From assembly GCA_016648135.1 (NCBI GenBank), contig JADDOH010002295.1, positions 1-64,000 on the forward strand: a DNA stretch of 64,000 nucleotides, written 5' to 3'. The notes below the pieces were generated by a model. It saw only the letters and a list, made by a program, of their open reading frames with translations. It was not told the origin of the DNA and did no database searches. Shown here piece by piece: positions 1 through 10,832 of the stretch (position 1 is its first letter; each line of letters starts with the position of its first letter). The translations under genes were made by a program, and so were the position numbers. Origin of the DNA: Agrypnia vestita. Its lineage: Eukaryota > Arthropoda > Insecta > Trichoptera > Phryganeidae.

Positions 1-290
1 GATTCTGGGTGCCCATCTAGTAGTAGTAGTAGTATCCTCCTGTCGAGCCATATGTCCAGCCCACTGCCATTTTAGTTTTGCAATACGGTCCATAATATCG
101 GCAACTTTTGTTCGGCGTCTTATTTCTTTATTTCTGATTTTATCTCGAAGGCTTACGCCGAGCATCTGTCTTTCCATGGCCCGCTGTGTACATTTTAATA
201 TTTGTATGCTTTTTTCTGTTAGTGTTGCTGTTTCTAGTCCATTTGTCAACATCGGTAGGATACATGTATCGAACATTTTTCTTTTCAGGC
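1..290 (-). pseudogene. LINE reverse-transcriptase C-terminal fragment, cut by window edge
   Basis: Read on the minus strand, this stretch encodes the region after the reverse-transcriptase domain of an insect non-LTR retrotransposon. I see CILPMLTNGLETATLT followed by QRAMERQMLGVSLRDK, then IRNKEIRRRTKVADIMDRIA and a KWQWAGHMARQ block. This is the usual order of the thumb and connection region of endonuclease/RT polyproteins. There is no start codon and the frame shifts near position 290, so it is a dead 5'-truncated copy. A short TAG/TAC triplet run at 18-35 lies inside it. The element continues off the left edge, so its 3' end is not visible. Family assignment beyond LINE is inference. Confidence 0.75.
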
Positions 291-583
291 ATATTGTCAC
301 TCTTCAATACAGGCATAATAATCTTGCCTCGTTCATTCACTTCTCGTGCGTCTTGATTCGTCAAAGATGAATAATATCTTGTTTACTTGATCGCCCCAGG
401 TCTTTCGCGGGTGTATCTATTTTATTCTTGTTATTTTTATCATTATTTTTAATGAGACAATAACATAATAAATAACTGGATACAAAATGCAGTAAAAAAA
501 CAATACATTACTTTTTTAAACTCAGCCCATTATCCCAATTAGGTATAATTATTTTCTGCCTGTTTCCAGCAACATGGATATAC
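291..583. other. no feature seen
   Basis: AT-rich spacer. Short open frames here are on the scale expected by chance and carry no motif. Confidence 0.3.
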
Positions 584-700
584 GAGATGTAACAAAGCTA
601 GTTCACAATATTTAACAGTGGATTCCTGCCTTGAGTAGAAAATGCTTATATGTAATATTTCTGACTTATTTTTTGCTACATTGAATGTACTTTTTAATGT
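584..700 (+). mobile_element. internally deleted fragment of foldback family F
   Basis: The stretch opens with GAGATGTAACAAAGCTAGTT, close to the end of the complete foldback element at 17789-18315, and then jumps to the CTGACTTATTTTTTGC motif that lies deep in that element's arm. It is a short copy with the middle of the arm removed. No target duplication is visible. Confidence 0.5.
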
Positions 701-1735
701 CTAATTATTTATCTTTCTTGTTATTTTGCTTAAATGTTTATGCTGGCTTGCTTGCCAAAATGCTTAAAAATATCGGCAATTATTTTCATAAATCATTTAT
801 AAACCAGTTCTCTTTTGATGCTCGACATGTATTTTAAATTCATTTCAAGACTAGCTTATTTCGAATGTCAGTTATTTTATCACAAAGCCCTTATCCGGTT
901 TCGGTCCTGAGGTCAAAGTTGCCGGCCCCGCAATGCGAATGTGTATTTTAATCCCGAAATTGGTTCACCGAAATATAACCCAAAGCCGGCCGTCTTCTCT
1001 TTATCATCTTCGGATGGTAACCTTCCTTTGTTTCATCGCATCAATAAAATGTTCATCCTCCCGAGCGTATTTATCATGATGTGGTGGGTTTTATTGTCTA
1101 CAGTTTAAAGGCAGCGCGCGCTATTCAGGGCTTCTGGAACCTTCGTCAGTGTTCCGTCGGACCATCCACCTCCCCCCGCCGCTAATCTCGACCCCCCTGC
1201 CCGCTCCCTTCCTTCCAGGTATCCTCGACATACCTGTCCGAACCTTTACCCCTGCAGTTCCCCTCCCTTCGTCCTCCTCGCTGCGGCTCCTCTCCACTTT
1301 AAACTCGTTTCGGTGCACGAGTACATTAAAGTTGTATACCTGAATGGAAAGAACTTGAGAGCTCTTGAGAGCTTGCGTCCTTAACTCGCCCGTTCTATCG
1401 AAAACTTATTTTCCTTATTGCTAAGTGTCTCCGGTCCCGCTCCCCTGCGACATTTGTGTGTGTGTTTTTAACCCGTATGCAACCACGATGTCAATTCGTG
1501 TTATTGAAATTGGCTATTTTTAATAATTACATTAATTTTTTAAATCCTTTTTTATGTTAAATCGCTTAAATATAGTTCATGTCCTTGATTTTCTGTAAAT
1601 GTATTTTTTTTACAATGATTAGTTCGTATATTCCTCATTAATGCATGAGAAAGGCATATATATGCGTGTGCTTGTCATTCTTTTCACTTTCAAAATAACG
1701 TAGATCAACGTTTGTATTGTTTTAAAGTGTAAGTA
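701..1735. other. intergenic; GC-richer island at 880-1330
   Basis: No gene is supported. At 880-1330 the base composition rises well above the surroundings, with several intact-looking AT-core motifs such as GGTTTTATTG (homeodomain-like) near 1087. Open frames on both strands across 1121-1343 are proline/arginine-rich products of C-rich DNA and do not look coding. The island resembles the conserved non-coding blocks of insect introns, but without a second genome that is inference. Confidence 0.3.
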
Positions 1736-2039
1736 TTTTTTTACTCCCTTTCTATTTCTACTCGTAGCGTCTGCTTGCCTATCTGTCGAAAAAACTTTGG
1801 ATCGATTTTTAACCCTTTTCCCGTGATACAACCGAGCTGAAACTTTGCAGGCAGACTCGTGGCGACGATAAAAATGATCTAACAAATATCGTTAAAAAAA
1901 AAAAATAATTATAGTATAATTTCGGATTTTTAGAAATTTTTTATTACTCCCTTCGTAGCGTCGCCTCAAGCCCAACGCGTGGGGTAAGCCAAACCTGTTT
2001 CAACTAGTAAATGAGAAAGGAAGTATAATAAAAACTTGG
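1736..2039 (-). mobile_element. MITE family X, copy 1
   Basis: On the minus strand this runs from CCAAGTTTTTATTATACTTC at 2039 down to AAAGGGAGTAAAAA at 1736. The same order of blocks is found at 27352-27882, 49112-49476 and 60846-61170: an ACTAGTAAATGAG box, an ACGCGTTGGGCT-like box, an ATTATACTATAATTA box and a GTCGCCACGAGTCTGC box. The ends carry the short inverted motif TACTCCCTTT / AAAGGGAGTA, compatible with a TA-target Tc1/mariner-type MITE. No coding capacity. Confidence 0.7.
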
Positions 2040-2999
2040 CTTGCATCCATCGTACCAATTTTACATCGGATTGAATTTAAAATTAATTACTTTTAATTAT
2101 CTTCGCTTTACATAGTTGTTTTTTCACTAGTCATTCTAGGTGCAATCTTTTGGGATTAGCTAAAAGCACTGATTTACAGACATTAGAAATTTAACTGACT
2201 CGATAAACCCATGTTACTGCGTGGCATGGAAAGGGTTAAGTGAATCTAGAATCGAGCATTCTAGTTCTTCATCAAAATGTTCAAACATTTTAACGTTCGA
2301 AGAATTTTAAACACGCAGATATTTTTGCCCTTGTTTCTGCTTCTCCTCGTGACAATCGCTTAATTTACAATGCCCTGTCCACCCACACTCGTAAAAGAAA
2401 ACAACGTGCATTTTTTTGATGTTTTTGAAATTTATTTCTTGGTCGCACGGGGTTGTTGCCATTAAAATGAACTTTTACACCGGTTGCAATTGTGTTTGGT
2501 ATTTATGTACCATGATTGCCATTTCCTTCAGTGGGGAACGTTAGTCTCTGTTGATAATTTGACCCTATTCAGCATTTAGAGTTACGTAATACCCTAACCG
2601 TAATGTTCATTTAAAATTAATTTGCTTGCTTTGTTTCGTTCGTGTCTTCAAATTTAATGTTCTGTGTTTCCTGTTACCGATTTAGAGTGCTTATTTTTGT
2701 TAGGGTTAGTGGCGAATATGGCGGGTACGTTATTCATTGTTGTTTATTTTTAAAAATACAGATTTATGAATAGGTCGTTGATGAAACTGATAATTGGTCC
2801 TCGTGTGACATTAAAAATAAAATATATAAACATCTTATGACAGTCGAGGGATTAAATTTTACAGCATACAGTTTTTATGGTTATAACATACCGTAGATGG
2901 TAAATAAAATTAAATTAAAAGTTATTTTAGAAATTTTTAGGTTGTGCGAAATATCAAAGTTTTTCTCGTGATTACCGATAGTTCTCGGCTGGGGCGAAT
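2040..2999. other. no feature seen
   Basis: AT-rich unique-looking sequence. I found no repeat partner elsewhere in the window and no coding signal. Confidence 0.3.
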
Positions 3000-4201
3000 A
3001 ACTCAAGTTTGGTTTATGTAATTACACTTTTTTTATTATTTTTTAAATTTCTTTTTTACAATATACGGAGTGTAACAGAGATAGTTCACAATTTTTTACA
3101 CGTAGATTTCTGTCTAAATTATGTATCTAAAATATTAATGAATGTCCTAATTAACCATCACGCCGTTTCTCCGCAGGGGCAGACAGAGAGGATAGAACGC
3201 CATATTCCTCTATCTTGGCGCACCACCTTTGCTTCGGCTACATTCATACATCTTCTCATGCATGCTCTACGGTTGTTGAGGTTTTTAATAGGGCCATCCT
3301 CCAATACTTGTAGAATCTGATCGTGCCAAGTCTTTCGCTTGCCCTATATATTTTCTTAACCATCCTTTCCTCGTTCATACGTTCCACATGACGAAACCAT
3401 CTCAGCACTCCTTTCTTTATTCTATCTACCACACAGCCACCATAGCCACTTCTAATTTGTTTAATCCTCACTTTATCGACTAAAGATTTTCCACGCAAGC
3501 GCCTTAGTGATCGCATTTCCACCGCATTCAGTCTACTTTTTTAATTAATTTTTTGCCAATTCCAGGCTTCACTTCCATACATCAGAGTTGGCACTAGAAC
3601 GCCATTACTACCGCACCGCCAGTCTTCCTTCCTTTGACAGGTTCTTATTGGTCATAATTGCATTCAGAGCACCAATTACTTTGTTACCTGCAGTCACTCT
3701 CCTTTCGATATTATTCTTAACCTTGCCGTCTCTACTAAACGTACTTCCAAATACACAAACTCATTCCCTTTTTCTAAGCATTCTTTGTCCGCAATTACAC
3801 TGCACTTAGTCACTCTTTCTTCTCTCTCGAATACCACTAATATTAATATCTATGCAGATAAACGACTTCAATGTTAGCATGTTTAATTTTAATGTTTCTG
3901 ACTTATCTTCTGTAAAACATTGAATTATCATCAAAGTAACTTAAATCCAACATACAAAATTCTTTAGCTTTAATGCAATTAAAATAAATTGAACGTAACT
4001 TTGCAATAACCCTGGTTCAATTATTATAATATTTTATACTAGATATAATTTACTACGATGATAGTTCAACGTTACAGAAAATAAGTCAGAAATATTGAAA
4101 AAAAATGCAAACTTTGAAGTCGATATTCTTGCTTGAACAATTTCGCCTCATAATTTTGGCTAACTGTAAAGTTGTGTCGACTAGCTCTTGTTACACACTG
4201 T
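3000..4201 (+). mobile_element. foldback element F, copy 2, split by a LINE
   Basis: The left end GGAGTGTAACAGAGATAGTT at 3067 matches the terminus of the complete element at 17789. Its arm continues to about 3162, is broken by a minus-strand LINE fragment, and resumes at about 3834 with TAATATTAATATCTATGC. It then continues through the CTGACTTATCTTCTG block, the centre and the opposite arm, ending with CTAGCTCTTGTTACACACTG at 4201. The 65 bases before the left end (3000-3066) are also shared with 23038-23104, so those two copies belong to a longer common unit. Confidence 0.65.
3163..3838 (-). pseudogene. LINE 3' fragment nested inside foldback F
   Basis: On the minus strand I read, in order, GNKVIGALNAIMTN-like residues, a VPTLMYGSEAWNW block, MRSLRRLRGKSLVDKVR and VLRWFRHVERMNEERMVKKI. 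These are the standard C-terminal landmarks of insect LINE polyproteins. A stop interrupts the frame between the second and third blocks. The minus-strand 3' end carries a GC-rich tail (GTCTGCCCCTGCGGAG, about 3170-3190) directly against the broken foldback arm, so this is a 5'-truncated insertion that has since decayed. Confidence 0.75.
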
Positions 4202-4959
4202 ACATCACTCATTATGTTACTTCTCACTCACTTTTCATTTCAGCAATTACCTTTTTACGTTACTCCTAATAGCATGCATGGAATATAATAAAATAAAGAA
4301 CTTTCGAATGGCTTTCGATTATGTAAATAATTTATGTATATAATTTTTATTTGTTTTTTATTGCTGAACGTTGCATTTAATTATCGTCGTGATTTCTGCG
4401 TTATTGAGTCTGCGAATCGCACAACCTTCGAGTCTTCGTCTGCAGACTCCTCGACTATCTCTCGTTCGGTGATCCACTTTCACAGCCTTCAGCTGATGCA
4501 ACGTCGGCTCCGGATCGTGCTGGAAACGGCTTCGAGAAAATACGCTGCAGATTGTTGCTACAGCCCTGGACCGATTTCGTTGTGCATCGCGAACACATTT
4601 TGTTTCATTTCCTTTTCTCGATTGGATACCCCACCTTAACTTCGAGGTCGTAAACTCGACTGTCAGATGCACTTCTGCATCTGGAATCTGTTGAGTGAGT
4701 CAGCTGTATACCCTGTGTCCTGTAGTATCCGCATCCGTTGCATAATCTCATCTTGGATGCAACTATTATATAAATATATTTTAAGTACTTTCTGTATCTA
4801 TCGATCGCTGTTCTTTGTTAAATGCTTCCGCGACGCAGTGTCATTTACAACAAAAAAAATCGATTCTCAGGATAACGATATCGTTATGATATCCTAAGAC
4901 CAAACAGTAGGCGCGCGCAGTGAATATATCAAAGCATGACTGTTACGTGTACGTATATT
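4202..4959. other. no confident feature; GC-richer patch 4380-4740
   Basis: Overlapping 100-residue frames exist on both strands (4334-4639 plus, 4358-4672 minus), but neither shows a motif and the plus frame is only marginally codon-biased. I see nothing else. Confidence 0.25.
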
Positions 4960-5395
4960 TTGTAAAAAATAAATTTTATATAGAATAGACGAATTTGAGG
5001 TAGAAATCGAAGATTTTTCAAAAAGGTAAAGTTTGGATGTAGGAGGTAATCTCAGAAACTACTCATCCGATTTCAAAAATTATTTCACCAATATTTAGAA
5101 TAGACCTTTAGGGTGGACATAGCTTATATATTATCCCGTTAAATTGAAAGGGCTTTTCGTGGTGACCTATTTTATAACTACGACGAAAAAATGGTTGAGC
5201 GATGCGTATTTTACGAACGCTGCCTTAACGGAAAGAGATATTTAAATACTTTATATAGAGAAGTTGTAGAACTCAAATAGTTCTATAAAAAGTGCGCGAC
5301 GACATATATCCATATGTTAAGGTAACACAAATTGATAAAATATGACTAAAAGTTACTAAAAATATACGCGTGCGAAGCCACGCGGGCACACCTAG
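4960..5395 (+). mobile_element. Helitron 3' part with terminal hairpin
   Basis: The right terminus has the Helitron signature: a perfect 6-bp stem CGCGTG / CACGCG with loop CGAAGC (5367-5384), a short spacer, then CTAG at 5392-5395 followed by T. Known Helitrons end in a hairpin plus CTRR and insert between A and T. The body contains the AACTACTCATCCGATTTC type of phrase common in non-autonomous insect copies. The 5' end (expected TC) could not be placed, so the left limit is approximate. No Rep/helicase frame is present. Confidence 0.65.
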
Positions 5396-5444
5396 TTTCT
5401 TAATAAATACATGATATTCTTTTTTTCTTAAACAAACTCACACC

Positions 5445-5690
5445 TAGGAAAGTTGCATGTCAGTCACGGAGGAGGAGTTCTAGGGAAATGGACATAACGC
5501 GGCCATTTTAGATTTTTTGTCAAAAAAATTCAATAAAATAAAGAAATAAAAATAATTAATCATCTCTTTGTTAAAAATCAGTCAAATTTTTCTACCTAAA
5601 TTTTAGTCTCCCAGGGTGGTGTAACCCTTTAATAATATTGTGAAATATAACGAGATATGTGTGTCTATTTTTTTGATTTTTTAAAGATTT
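5445..5690 (-). repeat. interspersed repeat Y, copy 1
   Basis: The reverse complement aligns with 31880-32140. Shared landmarks are a CCACCCTGGGAG-like block, an AATGGCCGCGTYATRTCC block and GATGCAACTTTC at the end. There are only two copies in the window, in opposite orientation. No terminal repeats or coding capacity were recognised, so class is unknown. Confidence 0.55.
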
Positions 5691-5961
5691 TTTAAATTAA
5701 TATTTACATCAAAGTAATGCTTTAAATTTACTCATTGCACGCCTCTGTTAAATAGAAAGGAAATACTTATTTATGTGGGTATAAAGTTTCCATGAGAAAT
5801 ATCAAGACATCTTTATATAAACAAATATTTAAACTGTGTAAAAAACACTAAATAAAGACAAATTAAGTCAAAAACCAGATATACACAACATAGTAATACA
5901 AAAACAAAGTTATATTGACAAACATAAAAAAATGCCCACTGAAGTTATTCGCTTTTCTTAT

Positions 5962-6115
5962 TAAAAAAAAATAAAGATACGAAAGACGTGTCGCATCAGT
6001 ATTCTTGCAATTTTCAAAATAAGCTAGATTAACTTGCTGGTGTCCTGGAATGGGGCTCGAACCACCGACTACTGGATCACTATGCTATAGTCATAACCAC
6101 TACACATCAAGCTAC
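5962..6115 (-). mobile_element. tRNA-derived SINE, family S copy 1
   Basis: On the minus strand the 5' part has a pol III box A-like TAGTGGTTATGAC and a box B-like GGTTCGAGCCCC. This is followed by the family body (AGCTTATTTTGAAAATTG, then TGATGCGACACG) and an A-rich tail at 5962-5972. The same body occurs at 19793-19975 and 53325-53500. Confidence 0.7.
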
Positions 6116-6790
6116 TATTTCAGGTCACTCTGTTATAATAATAATAAGCACAGAAACTTTCAAAGCATTCGGTTTTTCCTTAACACATAACTCATATTTA
6201 TTAATCATTACACTACAAAGGGAACATACACACCACAAGCCGGTTTTTTTTTATTTGGTCTGTTAGCCTTCATCCAAAATCGCTGATGATGATGATGAGG
6301 ATGCAGGAAATGTCTTATGATTCTCGTGTTATTATAGCATTTGGTAATATCCTCCAGTGTCCCCAATCGACGCTGGTTGGCTGGTTGCATCGCTGGTAGT
6401 CGCGTCTTTATCCGCTTTCGTGCTCGCTGTTCGAAAGTCAGTCGCATTCATCGGGTCGTCATTATTTTCTCTGATTATCGTAATCTTCTTCCTATTCTAA
6501 ATGCGAGTGAGTGAGCTCCCCACGATTTCTTTACGTAATAAACCGAGTCGCGTCATTAGATTGGGAAACATTTCATTGTGGATGGTCGTGCCGCTAGAAT
6601 TACCTGAAATTAGAAAGGTTCCAGTCCTCTCCTCATTGGGAGACGAGCTGCAGTGATACGAAATGCAAAACTGTTTTGAAAATGAAAATCATTTTGACGA
6701 ATTTTCTTATACAGGACTAGGGATTGCGATCCGGTAAAAAGAAGAATTAGAAAAACAGCTTCAACAATAAAAAGAAATATTTAAGACAAA
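6116..6790. other. no gene; short GATGAT microsatellite
   Basis: The only structure is a GAT trinucleotide run near 6281-6300. The rest shows no repeat partner or coding signal. Confidence 0.3.
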
Positions 6791-6823
6791 GCCACACAGC
6801 AAGCAAAAGGACTTTGAGAAGAT

Positions 6824-7045
6824 TTGAAGAAAGAAATGACGATCTTTGAGTCCGATGGTATCAGAGGAGAGTACCTGACGCTCGCCTATGAATATATCCT
6901 GACGGTTCAGCCTACTAGCGTAGAAGCCGAGAGAGCGTTTTCAGCATCAGGATATATTTGCAGTTCACTCAGAAGCAGGCTCGGAGATGATACAATAAAT
7001 GCCATTTGCTTCTTAAGAGCGTATTTTCAAAAGTTATCACCATAG
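6824..7045 (+). pseudogene. hAT transposase C-terminal (dimerisation) fragment
   Basis: The frame ends with YEYILTVQPTSVEAERAFS, then SSLRSRLGDDTINAICFLR and a terminal stop. This is the C-terminal dimerisation segment of hAT-superfamily transposases, where the (P)TS.E..FS...I....R..L motif is the most conserved part. The catalytic DDE/RNase-H portion is absent, and upstream frames (6720-6820) are closed by stops, so only the last ~55 residues survive. The G/C-rich CGGGAT repeats at 7320-7386 may be the element's subterminal repeats. Confidence 0.75.
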
Positions 7046-7319
7046 GTTGATATCATAGTAATAACATCTAAAAGAAAGTTGTGAATAAGACTGAATTAAA
7101 AATATAAAACTGTTGTTAGGAGTAAGGGTAAAGGTAAACAAAACTATTAAACTATGCCAAACATTTAAAGATGAATCTTAGAAAACAGATTACTAATTAC
7201 TTATACTTAATTAATAGAAAATAAATAATTTATGTTGCTTAATGTAAGAAATGTTTAATAAAAGTTGATTTTTACACAAAAATCTGTAGTATCAATTTGA
7301 TTTTATAACATAATTTCAA
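7046..7319. other. AT-rich spacer between hAT remnant and CGGGAT repeats
   Basis: Probably the 3' untranslated part of the hAT element; no independent feature is seen. Confidence 0.3.
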
Positions 7320-7386
7320 AGATGCGGGATCCCGCGCGATCCCGCGTATCAATCCCGCGGGATTGAATGAGCTGCGGGATTGCAGG
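7320..7386. repeat. clustered GCGGGAT / ATCCCGC direct and inverted repeats
   Basis: Within 65 bases the hexamer CGGGAT or its complement ATCCCG recurs at least five times in both orientations. It lies about 280 bases after the hAT stop codon, where hAT elements usually carry subterminal transposase-binding repeats. Function is inferred from position. Confidence 0.5.
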
Positions 7387-7414
7387 ACACGCAGTCAGTC
7401 AGATTGATGAAGGA

Positions 7415-7640
7415 TCATGGCATCCATGGCTGAGCATTACAAGTAAAGGTCATCCACGCATTCGCTGCACGGAGAACATTAAGAGTACCAGTGACGTGAG
7501 TTATGGGCGATCGCACAGCATCAGGATCGGGGATCGTGGAAGACACGAGAGGAAGGCATATGTGGAAATGCATCAATGCAGACTGAAGTAGAATAAATCT
7601 AGAACTCGGCGGAAGGATGATACTGTACACGATTCCCGGT
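7415..7640 (+). pseudogene. possible LINE polyprotein tail
   Basis: The plus frame contains KGHPRIRCTENIKS followed by VSYGRSHSIR. This resembles the GRPR.RW.DNIK..TG.SY motif near the C-terminus of insect LINE polyproteins. Similarity is short and the remainder is not recognisable, so this is tentative. It could equally be hAT-internal sequence. Confidence 0.3.
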
Positions 7641-7784
7641 GTATTCAGTACACATACATCTCTTTTCGGTCCATCCTTGAGAGCTTACGATTTCACCAGC
7701 TTAACCAAGAACGCTGGTTAAGCTCATTTATTTTTTTATTCTTCTTTTCAATCTCAGTGCTCTTGGCAGATCAGTCATAGTCAT

Positions 7785-8650
7785 TAATGACAAGTCACTT
7801 AATGGGAAAACCTACCTAAAAATCGATTTTATATTTTTTGCATTTTCTTAAATGTCTTGTAAAAATTTCAAGTAAAAATTTAAAAAAATAATGAAGTTAT
7901 AGCTGATAATAGTGGCATCCCTTTGTTGATTAGGCGCCGCGCCGCACGGCGCTGCGCTACATGAATCCTCTTTCCGCCGGGCTCTTTCATAATAAAAACT
8001 TTAGAAATATTTTTATTATATTTGTGAAGAGTGCTCGATGATATGAGAATTCAAAGCAAGGTGGAGGAATTATATTATGGACCAGGAATCGACGATATTA
8101 TGTAAATTGAAAAATTTCGCGATTTATTCATTACTCAATTTTCAAACACGTTTTACTCGAAACCATGTATTAAAAATTGGTGACCAAAATATCTCGGCAA
8201 CCACTGAATCAATTAACTTGAAATTTCTTTGGTTATTTTATACATAATTACCTAGACTTTGACGTAGGATTTTTTTAAGTGACTTAGTTTTTTTCATCGG
8301 TATAGTAAGCCCAAATTTTTCCCTAAAAACGCTATTTTAAATTCAAACGCCCGCCATTTTGTCAAAAATCAATATTTTTAAAACTTCCTACGTCAATGGC
8401 TTAGTTATAGTATCAGTTATGATAATCTTTTTGGTTTTTTTATTCTGATTATTACAGATGAAATGGGAGTGGTCACCGCGGAGGACATTGTTGAATATTT
8501 TTTAATTAAAAAAATTTAACATATTCATAAAAGTATGTACTTTTATGAAAAAATGATACCAATACCATAATTCATGTAGGTTTCCTTAAAAAAACTCACA
8601 AAAATTGCCTTTTTTCGCGCTTCGTAGGTAGGTATTCCCCCTTAAAAATT
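7785..8650 (-). mobile_element. possible decayed DNA element related to family W
   Basis: The right boundary, read on the minus strand, begins TTAAGGGGGAATACC and continues into a GAAAAAAGGCAATTTTTGTGA-like block. That resembles the left end of the element at 29070 (TTAAGGGGGGGGTAAGG, then AAAAAAAGGCATGTTTTTG). The left boundary near 7790 (AAAACCTACCTAAAAA) is a weaker counterpart. The interior contains a small GC-rich palindromic patch GGCGCCGCGCCGC at 7934-7946 and no frame. Confidence 0.35.
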
Positions 8651-9350
8651 TTCTGCGCCATTTGATTCGATTTGCAGCATTCTTGATGGCTTTTTGACGT
8701 ACGCTATTGGTTCCAGACTTACCAGATCTAACCATCTGGTCGGCGATAAACCACCATTAAATTTATAATGACCACAAATTCAACAGCATCGATTCGTTAC
8801 ACTCCCTACCAGTTTGGGCTTGCAGATCATATAAGATCGAAGTAGATTTCCAGCTTAAATCAGCGTGGAGTAAAATTAGCGGTAAATTTAGTTCTTCACC
8901 TACATTCTGTTGTGGCTACTATTACTGGCCCACATTGATTCGCCTCACACACGGGAATACAAGATGATCAACACTGAACAACACCCCTACTCTATGAAGT
9001 CATCGTATCTCCTCTACCGCGCCACAAATGATGTCCAGAGATAGATGGAATCCAAGGGTAAAAGGGCTCCAGAATTCAAACATGAAAATTAAAGCTTGGA
9101 TGGAGCAACTTGGTATTAACCTCTCCAGGTTTTCATCCTGGTCTTCATCAGTCAATATTGATATTTGGTGTATAATAGAGTCATCATTGTGTGGATGCAG
9201 AACTCCTGAATCATTGGAGAGTAGCTGCTAAATATACGTCTATACTTCTCTGGGATGCCGCTTAACTGGCTTCGATATGAGTCAATTTATTACTAGTACT
9301 GCTTATTACTATATTACTAATACTACTGTATTACCATCAGGAAAATCTGG
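8651..9350. other. no confident feature
   Basis: A 67-codon frame at 9028-9231 has no recognisable motif. No repeat partners were seen. Confidence 0.25.
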
Positions 9351-9583
9351 TGTAATAGATCTGAGGGACGTATGTCGCGAGGCATGAAAGAGAGAGCAAA
9401 TGCTTTATAAGGTCGCGCGCATGTCGTCTCTAGGCTTTTTATACAATTATATCGAGACCGACCGCTATTGTTCATTGTAACCTCTGTATAACGTATTGTT
9501 GCCACCAATAAATCAAGAGTAACCGACAACATCTTTTATTGGAAGAATCTTTTATTGAAAGATACGATAAGAAGAATATCACA
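9351..9583 (+). mobile_element. solo LTR, family T, older copy
   Basis: It starts TGTAATAGATCTGAGG, identical to the LTR at 16151, and ends AATATCACA. It carries a TATA-like TTTATAAGG near 9400 and an AATAAA near 9507 in the same order as the other copy. Length (233) matches 235 for the second copy. No target-site duplication is visible, so it is either old or rearranged. No gag/pol lies on either side. Confidence 0.65.
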
Positions 9584-10114
9584 CAATTCACTTGTATATT
9601 CCATAACCAACCGAACTCAATTTCGATTCCAATCTAAAGCATTGTGACTGTACGACTGTCGACCGTGACAGCCTTAAAAGATCGCAGTTTCGTAACTGCA
9701 ATTCCATTCTACAGTAGCTGCACTTAAATTCTTATCTCAGTTTGAACTTTTTCAGTAAATATCCTTGTTTTACGCTTCGAAAAGCGCACCCGAAGTATTT
9801 TAAAAGATCGTAAGCATCCAGACAATCGGCGTCCGTTAACTGCGTAGCATCTGCACGGTATTTTCTGAAAGAGTTCGCGTTTAACGAACAAGCTGCGCTG
9901 AATTGAAATCGAAATGTGCAGCCGTTACTTGCAATGCCAAACTTTAAGTATCTGAATGCAGTAGGTCAAGTATCGGGCTCTGTCAGCGCATTGATAAACG
10001 AGCTTCGAACAATGTATTTTATTAGTTCTTGACTTTCGTGTTTTTGAGAATAATTCATCAAATAATCATAGAGACATTTTTGTATTTGTACTTTCTCTTT
10101 TGTGTTCTGCCAAA
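9584..10114. other. no confident feature
   Basis: Moderately GC-balanced unique-looking DNA with no open frame of note. Confidence 0.25.
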
Positions 10115-10815
10115 AACATGGGTCTCATAGTAAACCAGCATGAGACCAAATACATGGCCGTAGGATGCACCCAACAAATCCCAACTCTCTCGTGTGGAAG
10201 TCAAAATTTTGAAACGGTACCAAATTTACACACCTAGGATCCCCGATAACAAGCAACAATAATACTACAGAGGAGATCCAGAAGCGCACAGTAAGCGCAA
10301 ATCGCTGTTTTTTCCGCCTACAAAAGCAGATAAAATCCAGAATGCTGTCCAGAAACACCAAGATATCAGTGTACAAAACGCTTATTAGGACAGTGCTCAC
10401 GTACGCAGCTGAGACGTGGGTAAGGAATGAGCGAGCATTGGACGTTTTTGAAAGGAAAATTTTGAGGCGTATCTTCAGACCGGTTCTAGAAAATGGAATT
10501 TGGAGCAGACGTTACAACAATGAGCTCTATACCCTATTTAAGGAGCCAAACGTCACAAAATTTATAAAACTGGGAAGACTTCAGTGACTGGGTCATGTGG
10601 AGAGAATGTCCGAGCATCAAGCACCAAAATCCCTGCTGAACTCAAGGCCAATAGGGCGAAGGAGCTTAGGAAGGCCAAAATTAAGATGGATTGACAACGT
10701 CCTCAAAGATATCTTTGCCTTAGAGCTTCTAAACTGGATATAGCTGGCACTAGACCGAGATGAGTGGAGGAAAATTATTGAGGAGGCCAAGACCCACCAA
10801 GGATTGTAGTGCCAA
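10115..10815 (+). pseudogene. RTE-like LINE 3' end with trinucleotide tail
   Basis: Conceptual translation gives, in order, ETKYMAVGCTQ, TEEIQKRTVSANRCFFRLQ, a TKISVYKTLIRTVLTYAAET block, KILRRIFRPVLENGIWSRR, and IKLGRLQ-stop-LGHVERM. A GRRSLGRPKLRWIDNV block and RDEWRKIIEEAKTHQGL at the terminus follow. This is the RT thumb to C-terminus of an insect endonuclease/RT LINE. A frameshift near 10230 and stops at 10585 and 10740 kill the frame. The sequence ends in an ATG trinucleotide run (10819-10832) rather than poly(A), typical of RTE-clade elements. A close copy lies at 24256-24625. Confidence 0.8.
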
Positions 10816-10832
10816 GAATGATGATGATGATG

